Assembly: GCF_018687715.1 (NCBI RefSeq) | Contig: NC_056766.1 | Coordinates: forward strand, 7,468,501-7,532,500 | Length of the DNA: 64,000 nt | Direction of reading: 5' to 3' | Source: Carya illinoinensis | Taxonomy: Eukaryota; Streptophyta; Magnoliopsida; Fagales; Juglandaceae | Shown here: piece by piece, positions 10,937 to 22,000 of the stretch | Layout: each line of letters opens with the position of its first letter | How positions within the stretch are numbered: the stretch's first letter is position 1 | Position numbers and translations under genes: made by a program | Notes under the pieces: generated by a model | Databases searched by the model: none | What the model saw: the letters and a program-made list of their open reading frames with translations, nothing else | What the model was told of the DNA's origin: nothing

Positions 10937-11492
10937 TCTTCTTTTTTTTTTTTTTTTTTTTTTTGTTTAAAGTGCATAACAATTCAACACCATTCAAGCA
11001 TTTAGTTCCAAAACAGCAGCAGGCAAAATGCAGAGAGTTACAAAGTTTGAAGGGGATACAAATTTGAGTATGTAAATCAATTCTTAATGTGAAGAAAATT
11101 TCCCGCAGTAAATATACCAGAGTTGGTATAGAATACCACACAGGACCTCTACCTGTCTATCTATAGTTTCTTTGAAATTATGCAACTTTGACATTCTTCA
11201 AGAAATTCTCCACTCCGAAAAATAAGTGTTGTGCACTAAACAGAGATTTGCTAACAATGCCAATAGCCTTATGTAGCCGATCCACACACCTAGATATGCA
11301 GCTACTCTCACTCCCATTAAGGCTTGACCCTGGTTTTGTAATACACTTATCAAAGCACTTCACCCTTATGGTCTCGAGGAACTCCTCAGCATAAGCTTGG
11401 GCAATCTGGGTCTTGAGCTAGTCCTTGAAATCTGAGGCCGAGAACTATTGAGATGGCAACCCACTTGACAGTGATAACGAAAATGCATCCAT
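10937..11492 (-). pseudogene. TIM13 processed pseudogene with poly(A) tail
   Basis: Reading the minus strand from the ATG at 11490-11492 gives a Ser-rich leader, then F-K-D-stop-L-K-T-Q-I-A-Q-A-Y-A-E-E-F-L-E-T-I-R. Twin CX3C motifs follow: C-F-D-K-C at about 11360 and C-I-S-R-C about 19 residues later. This is Tim13, the small intermembrane-space chaperone that works with Tim8. Two in-frame TAG stops (11445-11447 and 11418-11420) and loss of the usual final residues show it is dead. The coding part is uninterrupted, and a run of about 27 A (T on the plus strand, 10939-10965) ends the 3' side. This suggests retrotransposition of a spliced mRNA. A (GA)n run upstream (11608-11657) may be its old 5' UTR. 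No clean target duplication was found. Confidence 0.85.
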
Positions 11493-11604
11493 CGCCCTTC
11501 TCTCTGCAACTCTTCTTCCCCCAATCTTCTTCAATCAGCTCCCAAGTGCCCATTTCTCCAAACAATTTTTGGCAAAGAAAATCCTTGTAGACCTGTAAAT
11601 GGTT

Positions 11605-11607
<3 letters not shown>

Positions 11608-11657
<50 letters not shown>
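11608..11657. repeat. (TC)n microsatellite
   Basis: About 50 bp of perfect TC dinucleotides. On the minus strand it is a GA tract upstream of the TIM13 pseudogene, where plant 5' UTRs often carry such tracts. Confidence 0.95.
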
Positions 11658-11660
<3 letters not shown>

Positions 11661-13415
11661 GCAAGAAAATGATGAATATGATGACGATTAACTTGATTTT
11701 TTTTTTTAAATCAAGATTTCTTTCTTTCTTTTTTTCTTTTGCTGTGATGTATAGATGCCAGTTGCCTACTCAAAAAGCATAAAAAAATCGTGGATTTTAG
11801 CTCTAAGTGGAGTAGATGAAGGGAGCTTCCGATGTTTTTTTATCGTGGATTTATGGAGTCTAGATCTGAGTTGAGAAACAAAGACAACGGGGCTGGCTTT
11901 GTGGGTCCGTGGAGAAGACGAAGGGAGCTTCGATGGTGGCTTCGAAGGGTTCGTGGAGATCGTATTTGAGTGGAGAAGAGAAGGTAGATCGTCTCTTTGC
12001 GCCCCCAAACAGTTCTGAAACAAAATACATTTATCCGAGAAAGGAGGTGGTAAAATGGACAGGCAAGCCAATTGTGGATCACAGGAAGCCATAAAAATTA
12101 GAAAATGTTTACTTATCATTCTATACACCGCATATCACAAATAATTTTTTATTTTTTTATTTTTTTCTCTTAAAAAATATGTAGTATATATGGATATTGA
12201 TAAATAGAAGAATTTAATTAATTTAAAAAGAATAAAATAAAAATAAGTAATAGCATGTAATATGTAAAAATGATGAATAGCAAACCTCAATTATATAATA
12301 TGCAAAGAATTAAAGAGAGAGAGAGAGAAAAAAAAAATAAAAAAGGCATATAGGCCTTTATTGGGTATCATTGTGTCTGGGAATACATCCTTGTTTGTTT
12401 TCATAGATGAGATGATATGAAAGTTAAAAGTTAAATAAAATATTATTAGAATATATTTTTAATATTATTTTTATTTTAGAATTTGAAAAAGTGAAATTGT
12501 TTATTTTATTTTGTGTTAAAATTTAAAAAATTATAATGATTAAATGAAATAAAATAAAATGAGTTAAAAATGGTTATAAAAACAATTGAGGTAAATAATA
12601 AAAAGTCAACACATGCAATTCAAGAGTTATTGTTTAATTAATTGACTTCTGCAGTTTTCCGTTATATGAACTTTCATTTTTTGGGCGGAAAAGTGTAAAA
12701 GTAGTTGGCCAAAACAGAAAAACGAAGATAACTTTCCTTTTAAGTTATATTATTTTCTTAGTAGCTTTCCTAGGAAAATGATAGAGAAGGCCGAAAGGTA
12801 ATAAGATGAGTTTCTAATTTGGATAGTAAGATAAGATGAGATAGTTTTAGATAATAATTGAATAAAATATTATTTTTTAATATTATTATTATTTTAAAAT
12901 TTAAAAAAATAAAATTATTTATTATATTTTATACGTAACTTTAAAAAAATTGTAATAACGAAATGAAATGAAATGAAATAAATAGACATGTTTCTTGCCT
13001 CTAGTTTGTAAAAGAAGTTTAAAATGAAATTCTCTTATATTCATATCTTAATCATGTTAACAGTGTGACAAGTGTATCATCTACCAAGACTAATTGCAAA
13101 TATGGTTTTTCATTTATGAATACTTTTGTATTGTTGCACAGAGCTTATAAATGCAGTTCTATGCATAGTTTTGAATTCCATTTCATCACAATCGAAATGA
13201 TCCAAATCTTTTCTTTCAGTCTAATATAAGGTACACTATATATCCTTATTCCGTTTCATTCTAAATCTCGGCTCATTTCAGTCCGTCTTAACCAATTCTA
13301 TAATACTATGTTATATTCCGAACTGTTTTAATGGAAATTTTGTATTTCATGTGTCTAGATGGTATTTTTATAAATTTCAAGTCTAGATGGTATTATAATT
13401 TTAAACAAAAATTTT

Positions 13416-13556
13416 ATGTATAGTCATTTTTATATACTCCTTGTGCACTCTATTAATGTGATTGGTTGTATCATTTTTTAAAATATAAAATAACTGTTTT
13501 GACCAATCATATCAATGTAATACATGAAGAATATGTAAAAGTGATTGTATATAATA
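13416..13556. mobile_element. MITE with tatagtcattttta-type inverted ends
   Basis: The left end tgtatagtcatttttatatac and the right end gtatatgt-like aatatgtaaaagtgattgtata are inverted copies. The centre 'attaatgtgattggttgtatca' recurs at about 35014-35111. Elements of about 140 bp without coding capacity fit a MITE. Confidence 0.55.
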
Positions 13557-13692
13557 GAACTCAATTTTAAGATTTAAAAGGTCTTTATATAATTTAGATT
13601 TTTTAATAATTTTAAATATATACCTTCATTCTATTTTTTTAAATCTCATTATTTTTAATAATTTCTCGACTTTTTTTTTTATCTCAACTCAA

Positions 13693-13695
<3 letters not shown>

Positions 13696-13732
<37 letters not shown>
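13696..13732. repeat. (AT)n microsatellite
   Basis: About 37 bp of alternating AT. Confidence 0.95.
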
Positions 13733-14104
13733 CTTGCATAATATTTTGTTCCAATATTTAACCGGAATAATCATGGAAGGGAATCTGCCCGCGAAAGTGC
13801 AAGCTCCCAAAAAGAAAAGTAAAAGGTAATGGACTTTCCAGGAAGCTTGGTGGATAAGTTCACGTTTAAGGTTGTACTAATTCTCTGCAACCCGGGGGGG
13901 ACTGTTAGATCGTCTTATTATATTACTGATTCTCTGCGAGGAAATTTAGAAACTTCCCCCTAATGTCTGAATATATTATGAACAAAAATCATCAAGTAAC
14001 GTGAAGAAAACGAGGATGAACCCAATTGACCTTGGGTGTTATAGAAATTTCAAACACTTGACCCGACGACTAATCCGCTAACAAAGCGTGTCTTGAGAAA
14101 CCAT

Positions 14105-14112
14105 TATATATT
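14105..14112 (+). promoter_or_regulatory. Probable TATA box of duplicated gene, copy B
   Basis: TATATATT, about 190 bp upstream of the start codon at 14298, in the same place as in copy A. Confidence 0.45.
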
Positions 14113-14297
14113 TGTCTCCACTGTTCCTGCAAAATCATATTTTCCTAACACTTTTCTCTGCCAATCACGCTCTTTAACTGCCTCAAATTCTAGCCCCTTG
14201 CAAAATCTCCATCTTGCTCGAAAATTTTCTGTTATTTTCAGATAAACTTAGATCAGTTTGGCTCTTGCAGAAGCTGTAAAGTCCCAGAAAGTAGTTT

Positions 14298-16152
14298 ATG
14301 TCGGCTGCAAGATCAGGTTTTCTTTGTTCTGGTATTCCCGTTGGAACTTCTCGCAGATCCCCTGTTTCATTTCGTAATCCTAGTCGTGTTCTGATTACTT
14401 CAAAGCGCGATATCAGAAGCTGTTTTCTTGGAAACGGCCGGAGTTTTCAGTTTCTCACCAACGGCCTGGGAGATCTAATTGCCAGCACTACAAAGCTGGG
14501 GTGATAATCTCGACTTTAACCCAAAATCTTCTGGATGATCATTATATTGTACAAATTATTGTCAGCTTATGTTCTTTATGAATCTGATCATGTAGGAACA
14601 TGGCTGTTGATAGCAGTTCACAACCAGGACCTATGGTTCCTTCTGATCCTTCTCCTAATTCATGGTAAGACTTTGGAGTGTCAATAAGTCATATCTTCTT
14701 CTCTGATCTGTTTGTTTTCCGGTTCTTTCTGACAAAACGTTTATGGCAATATCCACCAGGAAAATCTGGATCGTTGGGATGGCTGCGTCTGTGATTCTTC
14801 CATTTCTGGGGATCAAATTTGGACCGTTCATGAAATTTAAAAGTAAGGAACTCAAAGCTGTTCTTGTCCATTTTACCAATAATAAAGCACAATAAAATTT
14901 AGTTCTGCATCTCTATGAACCTGTCATTTTCATTGCCATTGCCAATTAATGTGAGAGGTTTTAATGCCATGCTTCGATTCATGAATGTACAGAGCAAATT
15001 GACTCGGCGATGCAGATAGCAGAAGATGTGGCAGAGGCCGCAGAAAAGGTGGCTGAGCAAGTAGAGAAAGTTGCAGAAGACATTGCCGATGACCTCCCGG
15101 CCGGCGGCAAACTTAAAGATGCTGTAACTTTTATTGAAAACTTAGCCAAGGAAACAGCCGAGGACGCCCATCGTGCAGATGAACTAATCGACAAGGTTTT
15201 TACCTAACCCACTACTTTTCTTGAGCCAGTTGTAATTGCACATCTTATCCCATTACTCTCAGGAGATAGAATGCAGCAAAAGTTTCATCATTCATGTAAA
15301 AGGAAGTGAGAAAAAAAGAAAAAGAAAACAGCTTTGCTTCTGATTTCAGAGAAAAAAAGACTGTTGCTTTTTCTGGGGGATTAGTCACGACTCACATCAC
15401 ATGCATCCTCTAGAATTACACTTTACAGGGGATTCCATTAGAAAACGAATCTTAAAGGGTCCTTATCCCAATAGTCTCACGGTTTGCAGCAAAGAGGAAT
15501 ATTAAATATTAGTCCCACTTGCTTGGTGATTCCTTCTTGCACGTTGCACCAAAAAGAATTCCAACTTTGTTTTCTAATTAATGAGATTGCTTGTCTGGTT
15601 ATTGGGACTACTGACATGATCGATGGCTTCCTTAATTTATGGCTGCTATTTGGTTTTGGAGTTTAGCAGATAGTCATGTATTAACATGCAATAGAGGGAT
15701 GAGGATTTTAGACAATTTGGAGATATAGATAGATAGCGAAATGTGTTCGTATAAAAAGATTATAGAGAAATCTCAATTGAGAAAATGATATTTGCGGTCA
15801 CAAAGCATATATTTTTTTTGAAAAAAATAAATAAATATATAATGCACAAAAAAAAAAAGTAGACCCCACTCTTTCTAAAAAAAAATAATGACGTTTACAC
15901 AATTAATTGTATCTAATATTATTCATTTGGCTATAGATTTTGGAATCATATTTAATTTTTTTTTTTTTAAATCTTAATCCAGCGGTCATAAAGCTGAGGA
16001 AGCAACCAAAACATTTCTGGATAGTAACAGTTTGTGGGGTGTACCATTTGCAGGTTCAGGAAGTGGAAGAGAAGGTGGACTCATTCATCGAACCAAACAC
16101 TGATAAAGCGAAAGCGAAGCCTAAAGAAGCAAATGGTTCAAAGCAAAACTAG
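14298..16152 (+). CDS. Small plastid-targeted single-pass membrane protein, copy B
   Basis: Exons 14298-14500, 14596-14664, 14760-14842, 14993-15195 and 16054-16152 have exactly the same lengths as in copy A (203, 69, 83, 203 and 99 nt) and close to 218 codons plus TAG. All splice borders are kept. I count about 13 amino-acid differences from copy A. They include L4A, two changes after the QFL motif, D-to-N twice near the membrane segment, Q-to-K after it, and M-to-K and P-to-S in the tail. The transit-like N-terminus, the hydrophobic stretch (about residues 94-111) and the Ala/Glu helix are all preserved. Function is unknown to me. The absence of any stop or frameshift suggests that this copy is, or was until recently, under constraint. 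Confidence 0.82.
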
Positions 16153-16658
16153 AAAATACCATTAAAGAGCTGGTGGTGACCTTGACATATAATTTGTTGA
16201 ACAGAAAATATCATTGAAATGAGATGCTTCATCATCTTCATCATTATCTCCCTATTTTTAGCTGCAATTCAATTAGAAATTCTTGTACTTAGTATTCAGT
16301 CTTTATCATTGTTAAAGATGTTGAATTTCCAGTCATAATACATAAATAAAGTACAAAGATTTAACCGTTACTTGATGGACTTTTCATCTTTTCTAAATAT
16401 GGATAGTGGGTAAATTGAGAAATGTTATAACTTAAAAAAGATTCGACAAAAATAAGCTCGAAAGATAACTTGATTTCATATAATACGTTAGATCTACTTT
16501 ACAATAAAAGAAAAATAATATCTGTTTTACATATGATAAATCAATTCTCACCGGCTTATGACTTCACAATTTTTTTTTATACTACTAACTAATTTTTAAT
16601 TTAATGATGCTATTTTATCATAAATGAATAGAGAAAGCAAGATTTGCAAGGGTAGTAA
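16153..16658. other. Downstream spacer of copy B
   Basis: This is the counterpart of 2267-2792: AT-rich, with no coding region. Confidence 0.6.
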
Positions 16659-17027
16659 GGGGATGTTTGAAAACATATCTCATCTCATCCATCTTATCTC
16701 ATCTCAATTCATCTAATCTTATTTATTTTCCAAACATTATTTAAATAAAAATACTTTCACATTAATCATTACAACTTTTTCAAATTAATTATTACAACCT
16801 TTTTAAATTTTCAAACAAAGCATAAAAGCAATTCGATATTTTCAAATCTTTCAAATAAAAATAAGATTAAAAATTAATATTCTAATAATATTTTAACTTT
16901 ATAATATTTTTATTTAATTTTTTTTTAAAATTCAATAAATACTTAACTCAAACTATCTTATTATTATTCACAAATCATTTTATTACTATTTATAAAATTA
17001 TCATCTCTTCCCATTCTTCAAGCGCCC
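16659..17027. mobile_element. Tourist-like MITE, copy B counterpart
   Basis: The same insertion as 2793-3167, with left TAA at 16656-16658, GGGGATGTTTG at the left end and AAGCGCCC at the right. The right TAA has been lost, and a nearby 'aatctttccatcacccc' block is duplicated. Confidence 0.78.
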
Positions 17028-17548
17028 AATCTTTCCATCACCCCTAAATCTTTCCATCAGTTGATCAACAAAACAAAATCTAATATGGAACTAAATAGTT
17101 TTTTTTTTTTTAAATAATATATAGAAGAGGTAAATTGCATCCATTAGCTCTAGGACGCTTCTGAGCTACCGTTGGGGTTTCGCTAGGTTTAGAAAAAAAA
17201 AAAATTTACGTCATTTTTTAATATTTTTAAACATTTAAAAAAATTCATAATAATATTAAACAAATTTTTATTAATCATTAAGAAAAATAAAATAAAAAAA
17301 ACAAACAAACAAACGCTCCCAGCAGCCATTAGGGTACTAAGACTAGGCTAATGGCTACACCCCGATTAGCCCTGAATCCCTGATGAGTTGCAGCTACCCA
17401 TAGGGTGACCACATTCAATTATTTTTATAATTATTATTACTTTTAAATTATTATTTATAAAAGATAATTATTTCTTATTCTTTTAAGAAACAATAATATT
17501 AAAGTATCAACCATTTATTCATACAAATCGGAATTATTGTGTTAAATC

Positions 17549-17752
17549 ACTCCATCTTGTTTGATTAATCAAAATCAAAAATTTTATTTCATCTCATCTT
17601 AATTTATTATTATAATTTTTTAAATTTCTATATAAAATATAATAAATAATTTAATTTTTTTAAATCTTAATATAAAATTAATATTTAAAAATTATATTAT
17701 AATAATATTTTAATTATTATTATTTAAAATATCTCATTTCACCTATATAACC
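17549..17752. mobile_element. AT-rich MITE-like insertion specific to copy B
   Basis: Copy A runs directly from 'gttaaatcactc' into 'gagatattcc', whereas copy B has about 200 bp between them. The block starts catcttgtttgatta and ends tataaccacacggga, roughly inverted, with the CATCTCATCTTA core of the Tourist-like family. Either it inserted after duplication or it was lost from copy A. Confidence 0.6.
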
Positions 17753-18010
17753 ACACGGGAGATATTCCAAAAATTACTCTTCGTAGCCATCAATGCTAAA
17801 CTTCATAAACTTGACTCTCAAGTCTCACCAAACCTTCTTAATCCACCACCTACCTCCATGGGCAGTTAAAAGGCCCATCTCTAAACACCTCTACCCAACC
17901 GTTCCAAAACTAACGCCCCATTTCATTTCATTTTATTTCATCTATATATAACCAAACGAAGTCTGAAGTTTTATACTCAAATGTGAGGAAACCCTTGTGA
18001 TGCCGTTTAA

Positions 18011-18367
18011 GGGCTTGTTTAGGAACACAAACGATTTCATCTTATTTTATTTTATCTCAAATATAAATATTTTTTAATTTTAAATTTTTAACTTTATCAT
18101 CTAATTATTACTGTATTAATTATTATAACATTTCCAAACTTTCAAATAAAAACAAAAACAAAAAACAATTTTTTCAAATTCTTAAAAAAAATATTAAAAT
18201 TTATATACTAACAATATTGTTAGTTTATAATACTTTTATTCATTTTTTTCTTTTTTATTTTTTAAAATTTCAATAAAATTATTTAACACAATGATTTTAT
18301 TATCATTCACCAATTAGTTTATTAATATTCATTAAATTTTCATTTCATTTGATTATCCTGACATTCC
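18011..18367. mobile_element. Tourist-like MITE with TAA target duplication
   Basis: It starts GGGCTTGTTTAGGAA and ends TTATCCTGACATTCC, imperfect inverted repeats flanked by TAA (18008-18010 and 18368-18370). The inside has the AT-rich core shared with 2793-3167. It lies just past the end of the duplicated segment. Confidence 0.75.
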
Positions 18368-18431
18368 TAAATTTCTTGAAATCTAATTCTCCGTGAATAA
18401 GATTCGATCACGGGCATTTACAGTCAAAAAA

Positions 18432-18603
18432 ATTTAATTGTAAACATAACTATATATTAATATATGTATTAATCTAATTTAATTGATTAAAAATAAATTT
18501 TATTAAAAATAATACTAACTTAAATTTTAAATTAAAAAAATTATTATTAATATATAAATTAGTACAAATTTTACTTTATTTATTTATATGTAATAAAACT
18601 TTT
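18432..18603. repeat. MITE-like repeat, family 2, degenerate copy
   Basis: It shares 'aataaattttattaaaaataat', 'taaattttaaat' and 'ttagtacaaattttact' with 3889-4050 and 4917-5075. Confidence 0.5.
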
Positions 18604-18657
18604 CACAGCCACGCCCAGGCAGAAGCCCAACTCCGGTTTCCTCTCGTACCAATTTTA

Positions 18658-18670
18658 TTTAGCGCCAAAA
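18658..18670 (-). promoter_or_regulatory. Candidate E2F site upstream of coiled-coil gene
   Basis: On the minus strand this reads TTTTGGCGCTAAA, a full match to the plant E2F consensus TTTSSCGC. It lies about 410 bp upstream of the start codon at 19079 and is the only such site I noticed in the upstream region. E2F sites drive G1/S-phase genes. The link to this gene is inference. Confidence 0.4.
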
Positions 18671-19078
18671 AAATAAAAAATAAAAAATATGAAAAAAGAG
18701 GGTGAAAAGGGAAGGAAAGAAGAACTTAATTTTTGAATCCTGATTCCTAACGGCTAGCCCTCTTCTATTCGAAATCCGACTGAGAAAAGTTGCGAAAAAA
18801 GACTACTTTCATACAAGTAACCTCGACGATTCGATTCGGTTCCCAAAGATTAGGCCTTGCCACTTGCCAGTGTAACTCTCTCTAGGGCTTGCAATCTCCT
18901 ATCCTCTGCAAGAATTTGGCCTTCATTTGCCCCCAAAGAAAAAGAAGACGCCCTCGTTTTTGTCCTCCAAACTCAAATCCTAAGTCCATTCACCGCATTT
19001 GAGAGGTTCAGTTTTCTGTTGTGAATTCGGGTTCTCGAGGTTTATAGGGTTTTGATCGGGGTCCAAGAATTCCTCGAG

Positions 19079-22000
19079 ATGGACCGAGTCGACGACTACA
19101 TCAAAGAATCCATTGATCACTCCCTAGGGCTCCCCGTATCCACGCGGACTCTGGATTTCAAGCTTCAATCCTCCGAAGAGGCACAGCACCGACTCCGCAA
19201 CCGGTGCCTTTCCCTACAGACCCAATTGCAGGAGAAAGAAGACGTCATCGAGGGCGTTAGGGTTCGTTCGTTGCAACTTCCCGAACTAAATATGTATTTT
19301 TTTTTTATTAATTTAAAGATTGTGTTTTTCGTTCCTGGTTTAATTTGCTCGTTTGTTTTTCAGGCTGAAGCGAGTATGAATGCGTTAGCATTGAAGAAGT
19401 TCGTGGAGGAGAATCAGAACTTAGCTATGGAGTGTGCAAATCTTTTATGTCAGCGTAATAAGTGGGAGAGGGAGTGCTCGCTTTATGATCGTGACCGCGA
19501 AGCCTTGATGGAATTTGGGAACGAGGCCGATCAGCGTGCCAAGGAGGCCGAGATTCGAGTTCATGAGTTAGAGGAGGAGGTCAGAAGGATTTGCGACGAA
19601 TTGCAGTTCTACAAGCATGAATACAATATGCGTGCGGTAATTTCTGTTCTCTCTCTTCCATCTTTTTCTAAATATATCTATATGTTTTTTCATCTTAATT
19701 TTGATAGTTGAAAGAGAAAGGTACCTGGGAACTTTGATGGGTGATATCTTTCAGTGGATTTCGTAGGATTTTTTTTTTGGGTTGGGGGTACACAATATAC
19801 CATATTTATTTTTATTTTTTTTTATTTTATTCTTCATAAATTAATTGAATTATTTTACTCATCATTTATACACAAAAAATTTTAAAAATTACGTGTAATA
19901 TGTGGTGTGAGGATAAAGAGTACAATTTTTCTTATCAAAATCATTTGACAACAAGGGCATATTTGGGTAACAAAATGATATGAGAAATTTTCAAAATTTT
20001 TCATAATTTTTTTCTTAAAAATCGCTAAAACACATAATATTTTTTAATTTTAAGTATCCAACATTTTCTTCTAATCATTATCTAAACACAAAAAACAATA
20101 AGAGAATGTTTGGAAATAGTTTTGGTCTCATCCCATCTCATCTCATCTCATCTCATCCTATCTCATTTCTTTCCCAAACATCACTCAAATAAAAACACTT
20201 TCAAATTAATCATTACTACTTTTCCAAACTTTCAAATCAAAATAAAAAACAATTCAAATCTTTTTGAATCCCAAAATAAAAATTATATTATAATAATATT
20301 TTTTATTCAATTTTTTATTCAATTTTTTCTCTCTCATTTTTCAAAATTTTATAGAACATTAACTCAAACTCTCTCAAGTAATGTTAGATACAGTCATGGG
20401 TTTTCAAGCACCATGTGCTTCAGAAAAAGTGCAATCACTTTTTTTTAAAAAAGTGCAAGATGCTTTCACACTCTATAACTATAAATATCATTTCTCAACT
20501 ATCTCACTACTATTTACAAATCTTATTACTATTCACAAATTTTCATCTCATTTCATTCTCTAAGCATCTCCTTACTTCTCTAAATTTCCAAACAAAACAC
20601 AAAAATCAATATAACTTTTTTAAATTTCAAAACAAAAATTATATTCATACAATTTTTTAACTTTGTAATATTTTTATTCTATTTTTTCTCTCTCATTTCT
20701 CAAAATCCAATAAAATATTATAACTCAAACTATTTCACTACCATTTACGGAATTACGAGAGAATCTTGCAATATCTTAAGAAATGGGCATAATACGCTTT
20801 AAGACATTTCAGTCTTGCAATATCTTTCAGAATGGCTAGTTGAATCTTTGGTACTATCTGTGCATATTGCTACAATATATATGCGCGTGCGTGTGTGTGA
20901 TCACACGCGCGCTATTTACATTCAAATTAGGGATGCTTTAAATGTAAAGAGTTGTGAATGCGTAAGATATGCTTTTAATGCTTTTATTATATGCATTTCC
21001 TTGCATTCAAGTTTTTTAGTTTTGTATGTGATTTCAAAAAGAAAGGAAGAGAATTACATCTTATGGTAAATCTTTTCTCTTGTTTTATGTGTAAGAGTAG
21101 TGGTGAATCTGTGGGTCATTTATTACTTCATTGTAAGGTGGCTAGGGCCATTTGGGATGATATTTTCTGCAGGACTGGACTTGCATGGGTAATGCCTGAG
21201 AGGGTGGTTGATCTCCTTGCTAGCTGGAGAGGTATTCAGGTTAATCTCCAAATTGTAGCAGTTTGGAAGATTGTACCCTTATTTCTAACTTGGTGCCGTT
21301 GAATGGAGTAGAATGACTGAAGTTTTGACGATGCAGAACACTCTTCGGGGGACCTTAGAAGATTTTTTACAATACTCTTGTTATAGGCATCTGTTATTGA
21401 TTTCAATGGAGCTAGTTTTCATGATTTTCTTATTTCTTTCTCTAGCACTTAACGCCTTATGTAGGTGTTTCCTTTTGAATAATTCATGTGTACTTGAGCC
21501 CTGTCTATTCTTTTGATTCAATAAAATTTTATTTTACCTATAACAAATAGTAAATATTTTCCTTTTTATTTTACGTACGTCCTCTATCTCTCTGATTTAA
21601 TATTTCTCTTTGCTTATTTCACTTGGTCAGTTCTTTTTCAGATACTTTGAAGAAAAGCAAATAGATGCAAATGAATGTGGTGATGTCAAATATTGCTAAT
21701 AAAAATATTAACTAAAAATAAATTTATATAAAATCGTAGAGAGTTTGATTTTATCCTGAATTAAATTGAGTCTTAACTTTTTTTTCACTTGAAGGTTGAT
21801 TCATCTACCGAGGAAACAGTTATAGAGAACAATTTACTTGAGTCAGTGCTAACAACACTGATCATTAAAGATGATGTTGCATCAGTACATGGTTTCTTGG
21901 AGGCCAATAGCAATCACGAGTCATGTCAAACGATGTTAAAAATGTGGAATTGGTGAGTACTTTTCTTTCAATTAGGTATTGTTGCTTTTTCTTGGCTGAA

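Larger units (their letters stand above)
11660..13888. other. Intergenic repeat-rich DNA
   Basis: No recognisable gene. 11790-12090 has an imperfect internal repeat (gaagggagcttc, gtggattt) and open frames on both strands without a family I know. MITE-like AT-rich blocks of the Tourist core type lie at about 12376-12580 and 12806-12995. A different MITE with tatagtcatttttatatac-type inverted ends lies at about 13416-13556. An (AT)n run occupies 13696-13732. Confidence 0.55.
13889..17915. repeat. Segmental duplication, copy B
   Basis: It matches 1-3690 from promoter to downstream spacer. The left match begins at 'aacccggggggg', which is base 1 of copy A, so it may extend further left in the full locus. 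It differs from copy A by scattered substitutions and by extra blocks at about 17145-17320 and 17549-17752. Confidence 0.92.

Noticed and set aside
11766..12128. Overlapping open frames on both strands
   Set aside because: An imperfect local repeat explains the openness. No domain, start context or splice pattern was recognised.
20110..20660. Open frames rich in Ile, Phe, Ser and His
   Set aside because: They fall within Tourist-like MITE sequence in an intron.
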